Assembly: GCA_009823505.1 (NCBI GenBank)
Contig: VZQC01006579.1
Location: 1,076,051 to 1,140,050, forward strand
DNA: 64,000 bases
Source: Rhizomys pruinosus
Taxonomy: Eukaryota > Chordata > Mammalia > Rodentia > Spalacidae
Direction of reading: 5' to 3'
In this document: positions 12,946 to 23,370 of the stretch, piece by piece
Position numbering within the stretch: position 1 is the first letter of the stretch
Layout: the number at the start of each line of letters is the position of its first letter
Notes under the pieces: generated by a model
Told to the model about the DNA's origin: nothing
Databases searched by the model: none
What the model saw: the letters and a program-made list of their open reading frames with translations, nothing else
Position numbers and translations under genes: made by a program

Positions 12946-13285
12946 ATACTTTTTAGGATCCTTCAGTCTCCCCTCCCTCAATATACCTTCTCTGCCCTTC
13001 TGCTGTACCTCGTGGGCTCCAGGCCTTCTTGGCAGCTTCGGGAGGACAGGCATTGTGATTTACTCCTCTGCGCTCTGAAGCTGACATGTACCAGCAGGTG
13101 CAGCATCTGCTGTGTGTCAGATTCCTCACTGGGATAGCCATGTTCTAGGGGAAGGACTCTGTCCTTAGCACCAGGCCCAGGTCCAGGCCACAGCAGCCAG
13201 TGAGGAAAGCTTTTTCGACTGCTGAGCAGACAGGTAAATGACTAACATAAGACTTCTAACTTCAGCAAAGACTTCTATACCTCAA

Positions 13286-13400
13286 GCTGGGTGCAGTAGA
13301 CACAGCTGTATTCCTAGCACTTGGGAGACTAAGGCAGGAGGAGTATGAGTTTGAGGTCAGCATGGCCTACAAGGTGAGAACCAGCCTCAAAAACAACCAA
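13286..13400 (+). repeat. Old B1 SINE
   Basis: Diverged B1: agctgggtgcagtagacaca, then cctagcacttgggagactaa. Confidence 0.7.
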
Positions 13401-13856
13401 CCCACCCACCAACCAATTTTCACTGACTTTTCTCTTCTGTTTGGGGGCAGTGGAGGGGCAGTCCCCAAATGAATCTATTCCACACTTCCCTCTGGCTTGC
13501 TTTGGTGATGTTTCCCTTTCCTTTCCTTTCTTGATTCTTTTTGGGTGGCTTATATCATCAGAGCCCTCTTCATCTACCTCCCCAAACCACTTGATTCCCG
13601 TGGGGAATATAATGGTCACATTACAGGAGGAAGAGGAGGAAGAAGAGGAGGGAAGGAGTTGGAAGCGGCATTGGCTTCTTGTCCATTTGCTACCGTATAG
13701 CCTTAAGAGATGGGACAAAGCATGGGCCAGGGATGCAGGCAGGAACTGAGCAGGAGATTTAAGGTAGTACTCTCAGCTGATTCAAGTTGTCCTATGGGTA
13801 AAGAGGGATGAGGACCAGAGAAAATTCAGCCAATTTTTAATTTAAAAAGTCACCTT

Positions 13857-13998
13857 TGCTGGGCATGGTGGTGCACACCTTTAATCCCAGCACTCAGGAG
13901 GCAGAGGCAGGCGGATCTCTGTGAGTTCAAGGCCAGCCTGGTTTACAGAGTGAGCTCCAGGCCAGCTGGGAATTAAGGGAGACCCTGTCTCAAAAATA
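13857..13998 (+). repeat. B1 SINE
   Basis: Starts gctgggcatggtggtgcaca and ends gaccctgtctcaaaaataac. First of a run of closely packed SINEs. Confidence 0.9.
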
Positions 13999-14002
13999 AC
14001 AC

Positions 14003-14160
14003 TTAATGCTCTTGCAGAGGACTTGAGTTTGGTTCCCAGCACTCACATGCTAGCTAACAATTGTCTGCAATTCCAGTTCCAGGGGATCTAATGCCCCCTC
14101 TGGCCTCTGTGGGTATTGGATGCACAACTGCACTTACATGCATGCAAAACACTCTCATAC
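14003..14160 (+). repeat. B2-type SINE, 5' truncated
   Basis: Begins inside the tRNA-derived head (tgctcttgcagaggacttga) and continues through the B2 body to atgcatgcaaaacactctca. Confidence 0.75.
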
Positions 14161-14167
14161 ATTTTTA

Positions 14168-14318
14168 CTTTTTTGTCTTTTTGAGACAGGGTCTCCCTTT
14201 AGTCCCAGCTGGCCTGGAGCTCGGTATGTAGACCAGGCTGGCCTTGAACTCACCGAGATCCACCTGCCTCTGCCTCCCGAGTGCTGGGATTAAAGGTGTG
14301 AACCACCATGCCTGGCTC
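14168..14318 (-). repeat. B1 SINE
   Basis: Reverse B1 from tttttgtctttttgagacag to caccatgcctggctc. Confidence 0.9.
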
Positions 14319-14343
14319 ATATACATTTTTAAAAAGTAACTTT

Positions 14344-14466
14344 TGAGGCAGAGGCAGGCGGATCTTTGTGAGTTCAAGGCCAGCCTGGTCTACAGAATGA
14401 GTTCCAGGACAGCTGGGGCTACAGGGAGACCCTGTCTCGAAAAGACAAAAAAAAAAAAAAAAAAAA
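14344..14466 (+). repeat. B1 SINE, 5' truncated
   Basis: Starts at gaggcagaggcaggcggatc and ends in an A20 tail. Confidence 0.9.
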
Positions 14467-14477
14467 GTAACTTTTGG

Positions 14478-14720
14478 TGGGGCTGGAGAGATGACCTAGT
14501 GGTTAAGAGTGTTGACTGCTCTTACAGAGGACCCGGGTTCGATCCCCAGCACCCACATGGCGGCTGAGAACCATCTGAAACTCCAATTCCAGGAGAACTC
14601 CAGTTTCAGGGGAATCCGACACCCTCTTCTGACCTCTGTGGCATTGCACGACACGGGTGCACAAACTTGCATGCAGACAGTACATTCATACACATACAGA
14701 AATAAAAATTAAAAAAAAAA
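14478..14720 (+). repeat. B2 SINE
   Basis: Full-length: ggggctggagagatgaccta, the head and body, the cacgacacgggtgcacaaac segment, then an A-rich tail after aataaaaattaaaaaa. Confidence 0.92.
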
Positions 14721-14731
14721 GTAACTTTTGG

Positions 14732-14932
14732 GGGCTGGAGAGATGGCTCAGCAGTTAAGAGCGCTGACTGCTCTTGCAGAGGACCCGGGTTCGATCCCCA
14801 GCACCCACATGGCGGCTGAGAACTGTCTTTAACTCCAGTTTCCAGGGGAATCTGACGCCCTCTTCTGACCTCAGTGGCATTGTACAACACGGGTGCACCA
14901 ACCTACATGCACACAGTATACTCATACACAGA
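14732..14932 (+). repeat. B2 SINE
   Basis: A second tandemly placed B2 in the same orientation, ending at cacagtatactcatacacag. Confidence 0.92.
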
Positions 14933-14933
14933 A

Positions 14934-15058
14934 GCACTTGGGAGGCAGAGGCAGGTGGATCTTTGTGAGTTCAAGCCAGCCTGGTCTACAGAGTGAGTTC
15001 TAGGACAGCTGGGGCTACAGGGAGACCCTGTCTCGAAAAGGCCCCCCCCCCAAAAAAA
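14934..15058 (+). repeat. B1 SINE, 5' truncated
   Basis: Starts at gcacttgggaggcagaggca, ends gaccctgtctcgaaaaggcc, and has a C/A-rich tail. Last of the SINE cluster before the Myo18a 3' end. Confidence 0.9.
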
Positions 15059-15329
15059 GGGTATCCTTTGAGGGGAGGGGAGGGGGGAGAGAGAGAGAGA
15101 GAGATGCTAGTTCTAGTAGCTTTCTATATAAACGTGGGGGCTTTAATCTAGTAGTTCCTTGCCCACTACCTCAAGCGACTTGCTAAGGCTCTGTGAGTAG
15201 CTTTGGTCTGGCATGAGAATAAGCCACAGACCAAGATGGCTCCTCGGCATCCCCATTAGATTCCTGCTTCTGTCCTACCCTGGGAGCACCCTGAACTTCC
15301 CCAGGTCTGCATGGAAAGGCAAGGAAACA
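15059..15329. other. Intergenic sequence beyond the Myo18a cleavage site
   Basis: A short (GA)n run at about 15089-15103 and otherwise unique sequence. No gene seen. On the minus strand the T-rich stretch just past the poly(A) signal (around 15300-15335) could serve as the downstream U-rich element. Confidence 0.4.
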
Positions 15330-16484
15330 CTTGGCAGGAGGAAAGGGCCTTTATTTCCTTATATCAATCAGGCCGACAGGGAGAGGACAGCCCAATGAAC
15401 ACAAACCAATTGCAGGAGGGAAGAGGGGGGTGGCAGACAGGAACAGCACCAGAAACTGCCCTTGGGCCCCCCAAGTCTGGCAGAGTCAGTGCGATAACCT
15501 TTATGGGGGTGGCTGGCTCTTCCAGACCACCTGTTGCTGTTGTGTCCCAGATAAGTGTGTGGGACGGGGAGATGGGCAGAGGAGATGGCAGAGTGAGGAC
15601 TTGGGTCTGACATATACCAGCACTGACCAAAACACCCACCCCGCATCGTGCACAGCACAAGTCCTCAGGGCCAGGTGAGCTGCTGGCTGCACTGTGGACA
15701 GGAGGAAGGCAATGTTTGGAAAGCTGTGAACTGGTGCAGGTGGAACAGATTTGCTCTTAAATAATGGGTCATTGCACTTAACATTCCAACGAGACTCCCT
15801 CAGCCCAAGCCAGGAGCACCTGCCACCCTCCCGCCAACCTCCCAGACTGACTCTGAGAACCAGGTCTCAGCTCTGCTCACCCATGTCCCCTGCAGCAGCC
15901 TGCGTGAGGAAGGACCTCGGGAGTGGGAGTGAAGATGGAGGAGATTCCCGAGGCACCCACAGGCCCAGCTGCCATGGCGGCCCCTCCCACTCTCAGGGAT
16001 GCAGCTGCCGGGAGGTTTGGGTATTTAAATTAAAAAATAAAAAGACAGCAGGCACTGAGAAGAGAAAGCCCTCACCCCAGCAGGAGGCATTGCTGCACCT
16101 TCCCCAGTTCCTCCCCATGGCTCCTCTGTACCCCCCCAACTGGGAGTGGCCCAGCAGGCAACCTGTCCACCATCCCTGAGCAGGGGCTGAGATGAAAGTC
16201 CACTGCTGGCTCCACGCAGTGCCAGGCCACCTGCAATGGCCCACAGTAGAAGCCAACAGCGCAGCATTTCAGGCGGGGAGTGAATGTTCTCTTTGCAGAA
16301 ACTCCTCTTACCCCCACCTCTTCCAGCTGTCAAGACACCCACAGCCTAATAAGTCCCCCTTTACTGAGAGGGCTGGGGGTGTTTTCTATGCAGATTGGCA
16401 GCCAGCCGGGGGGGGGGCAACAGTGCCCCCCTCATTTCCTAGGAGAGGCTGTGGGGTGGGAGGGCTTCGAGCCACTGCCCTGGG
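15330..16484 (-). other. Myo18a: Myo18a alpha/beta 3' UTR
   Basis: Non-coding sequence between the stop codon at 16485-16487 and the AATAAA. It contains no SINE, unlike the sequence on either side, which supports it being retained mRNA. In human the small TIAF1 locus is annotated in the MYO18A 3' UTR. I could not recognise a TIAF1-like reading frame here, and the overlapping open frames on both strands look like chance. Confidence 0.65.
15350..15355 (-). terminator. Myo18a: Myo18a distal poly(A) signal AATAAA
   Basis: tttatt on the plus strand reads AATAAA on the minus strand, 1.13 kb downstream of the alpha/beta stop codon. It is the first canonical hexamer I see after that stop. The sequence beyond it is pyrimidine-rich, as expected downstream of a cleavage site. 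Cleavage would fall at about 15320-15340. Confidence 0.7.
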
Positions 16485-16629
16485 CTATGCATTGGTCTCT
16501 GTCAGCTTGGCCTCTGTATCGCTGTCACTCAGATAGTTGTGGGTGAATCGGGGTCTGGAGGTGCTGTCCACAGGGTCGTGCTCATCATCTGATGGGTCAA
16601 GGGCTAGGGATTTCCAGTGGCTCGTAGGG
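16485..16629 (-). CDS. Myo18a: Myo18a last coding exon, alpha/beta C-terminus
   Basis: The acceptor ccccccgcag precedes CCCTACGAGC. The exon begins one base into a codon, joins to AG from the exon at 24086-24208 to give serine, then encodes 47 residues and a TAG stop. The C-terminus reads SPTSHWKSL near the start and [13 protein letters not shown] at the end. It is acidic and serine-rich, matching the short non-helical tailpiece of myosin XVIIIa alpha and beta. In myosin II-like tails this non-helical segment is a phosphorylation and assembly-control region. It is used only when the 21601-22912 exon is skipped. Confidence 0.96.
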
Positions 16630-16939
16630 CTGCGGGGGGAAAGAGAAGCAAGGTCAAGGCCAAAGGATACTTCCGTCCGGAGGCACCGAGATCTATTTGA
16701 GCACTTCAAAAACCAAATGTTGCTAGGTCAAGGCCCCTCTGGGATCACCAGGGAGATACTCAATGCAGTTAGTGGAGACACTCAATGAGGTTAGGGAAAG
16801 GAGAACACAAGGTTTGCACTCAGAAAGCTTTTAAAACCAGGGCAGGTTTATATGAAGGATGCTTGTACTCATAAATTATCACTTATTGTTAAAAAAATGA
16901 AAAAAAAAACTGAGAGAAAGATGCAGGACAGTTATGGCA

Positions 16940-17080
16940 GAATGCATGATCTGGGATGGGGCAGGGTGGGGTAGGGGGAAGGGAAAGGGAAATATGCCTG
17001 AACTGAATTGGAAAAAAGATGTATGAAATATACAAATCATCAATAAAAAAAAATGAAAATTTAAAAAAAAAAAAAAACCA
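16940..17080 (+). repeat. LINE-1-like 3' end
   Basis: A G-rich run (ggggcagggtggggtagggg), a short unique tract, then aataaaaaaaaatgaaaattt and a long A tail resemble a 5'-truncated L1 3' UTR. It lies about 310 bp upstream (on the minus strand) of the alpha/beta last exon. Confidence 0.5.
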
Positions 17081-17465
17081 GGGCAGGGAGACTGGAGGCG
17101 GGGCAGATCGGGCTTCCGTGGTTGTAGGAACTGGCTGCATGGTCCTGGCTTCTTCCCCTGTAAACACTTGGACTGGGGGGGGGGACCCCCAGGTACTCTG
17201 TGTTTTCAGCTCTCTTCCTCTGATGCAGGTCATCCATGAGCTACACTACACACACGGAGAGTGGAGGCTGGTGACAACCTGTCTAGGGAGGGGACTCGGG
17301 CAAGTTATTCCTGACAGGATTCTAAGGAAGGTCCTTCCCATTGAATTTTCCCAGCTTTGGACTCTCTCCTAGTCCTGAACTCTCTCCTAGCCAGGGTTCC
17401 TTTAGTCCTGAAAGCACTTCTGCCCTTGACCAGGGCATTTTCTACTTGAAAAGGAATGAAGATGA

Positions 17466-17606
17466 GCAGGGCGTGGTGGCACACGCCTTTAATCCTAGCA
17501 CTTGGGAGGCAGAGGCAGGCGGATCTTTGTGAGTTCTACAATGTGAGTTCCAGGACAGCTGGGGCTACAGGGAGACCCTGTCTCAAAAAGACCAAAAAAA
17601 AGAAAA
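17466..17606 (+). repeat. B1 SINE with internal deletion
   Basis: Starts gcagggcgtggtggcacacg. The middle is shortened (gtgagttctacaatgtgagt), and it ends in an A-rich tail. Confidence 0.88.
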
Positions 17607-19918
17607 GGAATGAAGATGCAGGAAGCAGGGGCTGGCGAAACCTGTTTCAGGGTGGGCCAAAGGGAAACCCTTCACCCCCTGAAGTCTTCATCAGGCCCCT
17701 GGCTCTGGAAGGCTCTGAGTGTCCTCAAAGATATGAAGGAGCATTATTCTCCTCGGAGGAAGTGCCACTGTGGCATCTACAGGGCATGGAACTTCATCTT
17801 TCAGCTCATTCACATTCTTCTTTCCCAGAGCTTAGGAACCCCCGCCTGCCTGTCCCCACTGTCGTCTGTTCAAGTGCACTATAATCTAACACTGTGGGAG
17901 AAGAGACAGCCCAGCATGGCTGCACCCCTGCCAGTGCTCTACTCTCAGCCAGGTCCCTGGAGCTGCTGCCCTGCCCTGTACTGAGTGACAGGGAGACACA
18001 GCCCAGCTTCCGGTCCTAGTGAGATTCTACTTGTCGAGTTTCTACAATCCCCAGGCCTACTATTCTTATTTAAGAATCTGAGGAGGGCTGTTTATTTACT
18101 GGTCCTTTTAAAGTTTTATGTCCAAACCATAAAAGGAGGAAACGGGGTTCTAGGAGAAAGAACCATTCCTAGGTTTCCTGGAGGTATTAGTGAGAGACCC
18201 AGAAGAAAGGTTTCAACCACTGGTTCCTCCTGTATGTGAGGCACTGCTTGTCCCCCTTAGATATTACTGTGCTGACTTATTCTTCCCAGCAATCCTATGA
18301 TATATTATGAGGAAGCTGGTTCAAAGAGGTCGCACAGCCAAAACCTAAACCCAATCCTGAATCCGAACCTCTGCCCGAGGATATTCTGCTGCTAGATTAG
18401 ATGCAAGAGAAGGAAACCAAACCACCCAGAAGTCTCTGGCTGGCCCAGGGGAGGGCCTGGGGTATATAAAGACAGATCTTTGTCCCTGGGGGGAAGGGAG
18501 AGCCTGAAAGAATATATGTTCAATTATGCAAAATCGCTCAGCGATGGGGCAGTCTGGTTAATAGTTATCGTATTTCTCATGAATGAATTACCATTTTTAA
18601 AGGAATCAGAATAGCACAAAACACACTTAATAGAGACTAGTCTTACTTTGATGGCCAGAGGCACTTATGGTCTGGCAGTATTTCTGGGACAAAATTATAA
18701 AACTCAATAACTGTGCAACACAGAAAAAATGGGGGTCACTGTAGCCTTGGGGGGGTGCTTGAATCCTGAATTAGTGGGAGACAGTTGTTTGCATTTTTTA
18801 CACAGAACTTCTGGACACCAGGTGCTAAAAGTCTGCTGTTAGGTTCTGAGGAATGACAATGGGGTTGTTTCATGGGCACATGCCCACACAGATGCCAGGG
18901 ATGGGATCCAGATGCAACAAGTCACTCCTGGAAAGTCTAGCTCCAAATAACCTGTCGCTCCATTCCATTCCTCACCTGTTTTCATGGGGGGCCTTTGGGG
19001 GTGCTCTAACCTCCATATTCCAGACACAGGTAAACACCAGCCAACTTTCTTGCATCAAAACACTGAGCAGAGATAGAGGCAGAGGCCTCTGGGGAGGGGC
19101 AAACTCTGTGCCTTGCTCTTCCCTGGGCTGTGGATCCATAAGATCCTCTGCTGTCTACCTTGAGTTCTCTCTGGCCAGTCTCCAGAGTGGCTTCCACTGC
19201 CTCAGCCATCATAGCCAACAGCAGGCAGCTCCCCTCCTCCTCAGGGCAAAAGTCAGGGCTGGCAACTGGAACATTTTAACCAAATTGTTTACAAAGCTTT
19301 CCTCCTCACAAGCCAGCATCTCCTGCTCCATGCTGTCACAAACAATTTGGTACACAAGCTAATTCCTGCTGGGAGAGCCCAGGGTACAACACCCCTCCCC
19401 TTGACTTTGCTAGGATGCTGAGTTCTGTGCTGGGAATTCTCTGCTGGTCCTTCTCCCCAAGTGGGAAGCCAAAGTTTGGCTCTGTTCCTACCCCAGTCCC
19501 ATCCTTGACACCATATCCAGCACAAAGGTGGTAGGTGCCAGTGAGGTCCTCCTTACCCCCTCCTTTTTTTTTTTTTCCTGCTATGTGCTGGTTGGCTAGG
19601 TTTTGGCTGAGGGCCAGATTTCAGCCCCCAGTGACTCCAAGCCTCAGTGAGGCAGCGTAGGGTTTCAGGATTACTCTACTTTCCCGGTAGACAAAAGCAA
19701 CAAAGCTTGGGTCAGGTGGTCTGTCTTACTCTTGCTTGATGTCAGGTCAAGGGGGACTGGGGAGCTGGAGGCACTGGGGGCTGAAATCTGCTAGACACCA
19801 GTTAGTCTGGGATGGCCCATCAAGATACATGCCTCCTTCTGGGGAGAGGTGCAGTATGCAGAGAAACCTCCCCTTCTGTCCAGCAACTGCCTTCCTACCC
19901 TGGGGATACATGGCAAGA

Positions 19919-20060
19919 AACAAGGCGTGTTGGCGCACGCCTTTAATCCCAGCACTCAGGAAGCAGAAGCAGGTGGATCTCTGGGAGTTCAAGGCCAGCC
20001 TGGTTTACATAGTGAGTCCCAGGCCAGCTGGGGCTACAGAGAGACTCTGCCTCAAAAAAA
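19919..20060 (+). repeat. B1 SINE
   Basis: Diverged B1: aggcgtgttggcgcacgcct to gagactctgcctcaaaaaaa. Confidence 0.88.
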
Positions 20061-21600
20061 TCAATAAATCAATATAAAAAAAGACCAAAGCAAAAACAAA
20101 AAAACAATAAACAAGTCTGATAAAAAAAATAAAGCTGAAATCATACAGCAACTATTTTGACCACCCCTCCACAAACACACACCTCCATCCTGCTGTCCTT
20201 GGAGCACCTGGCAACCACCTGCCACACAGCAGACATGACAGAGCAGTGCTAAGACCAAGCAGTGCTTTCATAGCCCAGGCCTGACAAATAAGCTGACCAG
20301 CAACTTGGTCTGGGTTCAAGTGCTGCCTTTGTACCCCACTCCTCCAATCCCTTCTCCTCTCCCATTTCCAAGTGGCCATGGGTAACTTCCTTTTGTTTCA
20401 TCCCTTGAAGAGGGTCACCTTCAATGGGCCCCTCTTAGTGTAATCCGTCCACCAGCTGACCAGCATGCCGACAGGTGTGTTAGTTCATGCATCTGGGAAA
20501 CAGTTATGTCGCCCCAGGGGCTGTACTCTGAGGTTGTGCCTCCTGGGAAGAAGCATGCATCCCCCCGGGAGGGTGCCATGCTGAAAGTGTTTCACACCAT
20601 CTCACAACAGGGTGATCCAAAATGTCACCACCCACCAGGGAAACTGGCAACAATGGGATTCCAATGAGTCAGGCTCTGCCTCTCTTTGCTCTGAAGGTGT
20701 GGGCGCAAGGGGCCTAACTGCTACATCTCCCTCCCCGCAGGGAGATCTGGAGGTGGCAGGACAGCCAGGAGGGGCTGTCGCTCAGCAGCTGCTAATTTCT
20801 ATTCATTAGGACTTTATAAGATGAGCAGAGCCGAGGTGACGCCCATGAGTGGGCTGTGTGTGCGTGGGAGGGCTGGGGAGGCGTCAGACATCTCTTGGGT
20901 CTACTGTAGGGTGCGGTACAGTGTGGGCTGCAGCTTGCGAACTATGCCAGGGAGGAAGGTGGCTCTGCAAACAGGAGAGAGAAGAGAGCAAAAAGCCTCA
21001 GAATAGCTTGCAGCCCTTGACACACCAAGTCACAGCTAAGCTGTCATGTCGGCCTGGACCCTTCTCCAGGCCCAGCCTGATGAATGAAAGCTCTGAAGCG
21101 GGGGATGTGTGGCACCTAGATGTCACCCTCAAGCTTTGAATTCAGTTCATTCAGCTATATAAGAAATGGCTAAGGTCAAGAGTGTTAGAGTTTAAAAGAT
21201 CCCATTAGCTCCCAGCAACATCACTTCCCAGTTGTGTGACCTTGGAAGGTAACTTAACCTCTCTGAGCCTCAGCTTTCTCATCTATGAAACAGATGCTCA
21301 GATCTTTGTTGTGGGGTTACTTGAGGATTAGTGCATAAAACAACACAGGAGGCTGGTCTCTAGCTCAGGGTAGGTTGGAGCTGCAATCAGTTGTCTGGGA
21401 TTAGGACTCAGAGAGATGAACCAGCCTTGAAGGTCTCTGTTCTCAAAGTAGCAGCCAGAGGCTCTCTGAAGGCTAGACTGATCCAAGAAGAAGCAGGTGG
21501 AGCCTAAGGTGGTGGCTGGTGGGTCAGGGAGACGTTAGTTCAGACTGGGCGGGACACACCATGCTACACTGACACTGCACAACAGGTGCCACCTACTGCA

Positions 21601-22912
21601 CTAGTCACTCTCCGGCCGGTACAGATAGCGCATCATCAGGCTGTCCACCTCTTTCTTACGTTTCTTCTCCTCCTTCTTTGATCTCCGGGGGGCCTGCCCT
21701 GCCTCCTCGCTGTCCACAGCTGGGCCCTTCTTCACGCTGGAGCGGCTGTGCCCTGAGACTGTGGAGCCACTGGATGAGGATGAAGAGGATTCAGACTCCG
21801 TCTCTGTCTTCTTTCTTCGTGATTTGGACTTCTTCTTGCTCTTCCGAGAGCGCCCCTTCTTCCGCCTCTTGGGCTCAGAGGAATCTTCCGAGCTGGAGCT
21901 GGCACTGGAGCTGGAGCTAGGGCTGCTCCGTCTACTCCTGTGCTTGCTCCGGCTCTTGCGGCCCCTGCACGACCTGGAGACGTCCACGGCAGATGCAGAG
22001 CGGCGCATGCTGCTGCCCCTCTCCGGGAGGTCCAGCCGGGCACTCCGCGTACTCTGGGTGCTCTTCCGGTCGTCGTCCTCAGAGTCGGGCTCCAGGCTGC
22101 TCCTCTGGAATGCCACCGGTTTGTAGCTCAACACCTCGTTGATGGCAGCCTCCAGGTCTGGGTCCAGGTAGGAGTGACGACTGACTGACCGGATGCTAGA
22201 GCTGCGGGGCTCATCAGTGGCAGCAGCGGAGGCTGGGGATGAGCCGGGAGGCTGGGGTGGGACAGACAGACTCCGGGCCAGCGACGGGTGGCTGTACTGT
22301 GAGTGCGCCTCACTGAGGGCCACACTGGCTCCGTCTTCCCACTCATCCAGGCAGCTCCGGCCGAGGGACAGGCGGGAGTCAGGGCTCTCCCGGCCCAGGC
22401 CTGAGGCCCTGCTCCAGGAAGGACTGAGGGTCCTTGACAGGGTGTCAAGCCTGGAGGTGCTGCGGCGGGAGCTGGGTGAGCCTGACAGCGAGAAGCTCAG
22501 GAGGGAGCGGCCGCCATCTTCCCCAGAGCCTCGCCGTGTGGCCGAGGAGGCCCTGCTGACCGGCGCGGACACGGCCGAGGCCCTGTCCAAGTCCGAGCCC
22601 CAGCGCTTCTCCAGGCCCCTGCCCGTCCTGCTCCCAGCCTCGGACAAGACCGAGCTCCACTCGTCCAGCTCCCCCGACCTCCTGCCCGGGGCTGGGCCGG
22701 GCTCGTCCCTGCTGCCCACTCGGGCCTTCCTGGGGGGTCTCTCAGGGGAGGCCGCACGCTCACTCAGGGTGGTGAGGAGCGAGTCCTGGTCCCCCGTCCC
22801 CCCGATGGAGTCCTTCAGGGTTAGCCGCTTGCGGTAGCTGAGGGAGCTGAGTGCAGAGGAGGGTCTCTCCTCGGGCCCCTTGCCCTCCTTAGGGAGGCTG
22901 TTACAGGCCGTC
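21601..22912 (-). CDS. Myo18a: Myo18a gamma-type last exon, serine-rich C-terminal extension
   Basis: The acceptor ctcctcag precedes GACGGCC. AG from the 24086-24208 exon plus G gives Arg, followed by 436 codons and TAG at 21601-21603. This replaces the 47-residue alpha/beta tailpiece and matches the long serine-rich C-terminus reported for cardiac Myo18A gamma. Parts in order: a Ser/Arg/Glu-rich low-complexity region; a short predicted helix with DPDLEAAINEVLSYKPVAF (about residues 260-280); an acidic SEDDD stretch; an RS/KK-rich block (RSKHRSRRSS, poly-Ser, KRRKKGRSRKSKKKSKSRRKK, then poly-Ser); and a lysine-rich end closing MMRYLYRPESD. The open frame extends upstream to an ATG at 22935, but that lies in the intron. 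Strong splice phase agreement makes this a real exon. It should be intrinsically disordered and heavily phosphorylatable. Confidence 0.93.
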
Positions 22913-22962
22913 CTGAGGAGGCCAGGAGGAGACAACCCAGAGTGGATGCAAGACAGCCAATG

Positions 22963-22967
22963 CAGAG

Positions 22968-23034
<67 letters not shown>
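22963..23034. repeat. (GA)n repeat = (CU)n in the Myo18a transcript
   Basis: About 31 uninterrupted GA units plus an imperfect flank. In the sense of Myo18a it is a CU repeat ending about 50-60 nt upstream of the gamma exon acceptor (AG at 22913-22914). CUCUCU is the core binding motif of PTB-family splicing repressors. Confidence 0.95.
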
Positions 23035-23035
<1 letters not shown>

Positions 23036-23119
23036 CATTAATGAGAATAAAGACACAGGGGGAGGGAGGAGGGAGGAGAAACTGCACAGCCCCGGCAAAG
23101 TGGTGGCGAGAGCATCCGA

Positions 23120-23370
23120 GGAAATGAAGCAAAATAATTTGCGTCAGTGAAAATAGCTTTATGGAGAATGTCATGTAAATTAGACTATTGTTCTATTTCA
23201 TCACTTTTCCCCCCTCTAAAACGTTTAGTTCAATTTATTTCATTGTCAACTACCTGGAGCCTCATGCTACACTGTGGTGAACGGCAGTGGGGCGGGGAAG
23301 GCGGCATTATCTGCAATAACAAAATGTTGTTTGGCCGAATAAATTAAACCAATTACAGGGGGCTGCTGGG
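23120..23370. promoter_or_regulatory. Candidate conserved non-coding island in intron
   Basis: Unique AT-rich sequence with homeodomain/bZIP-like words (aaataatttgcgtcagtgaa, catgtaaattagactattgt, aataaattaaaccaattaca) and no repeat similarity. It sits about 200-460 bp upstream of the gamma exon. Function is inferred from composition only. Confidence 0.3.

Larger units (their letters stand above)
17081..21600 (-). other. Myo18a: Intron between the two alternative last exons (and possible gamma 3' UTR)
   Basis: Holds two B1 elements, short simple repeats, and a unique AT-rich island at about 18500-18640. The first part below 21601 must include the gamma 3' UTR. Scanning the minus strand I find no AATAAA between 21600 and the copy at 18091-18096; an ATTAAA lies inside the B1 near 19940 and a TATAAA at 20813-20818. 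The gamma cleavage site is therefore uncertain. Confidence 0.45.

Noticed and set aside
1..15320. Exons of Pipox, the expected neighbour from human gene order
   Set aside because: No sequence resembling a sarcosine oxidase family exon was recognised on either strand; the gene probably starts beyond the left edge.
15364..15692. Overlapping small open frames in the Myo18a 3' UTR, considered as a TIAF1 counterpart
   Set aside because: I could not match any of them to TIAF1, and rodents are not known to me to carry it. Several frames on both strands are open equally, which argues for chance.
21761..22837. Long open frames antisense to the gamma exon (for example 22193-22837 plus)
   Set aside because: They arise from the serine/arginine codon bias of the true exon on the minus strand and have no independent support.
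22913..22935. ATG at 22935 as a start codon for an independent 444-residue protein
   Set aside because: The acceptor ctcctcag at 22913 and perfect phase with the 24086-24208 exon make this region an internal splice-joined last exon; the residues upstream of 22912 are intronic.
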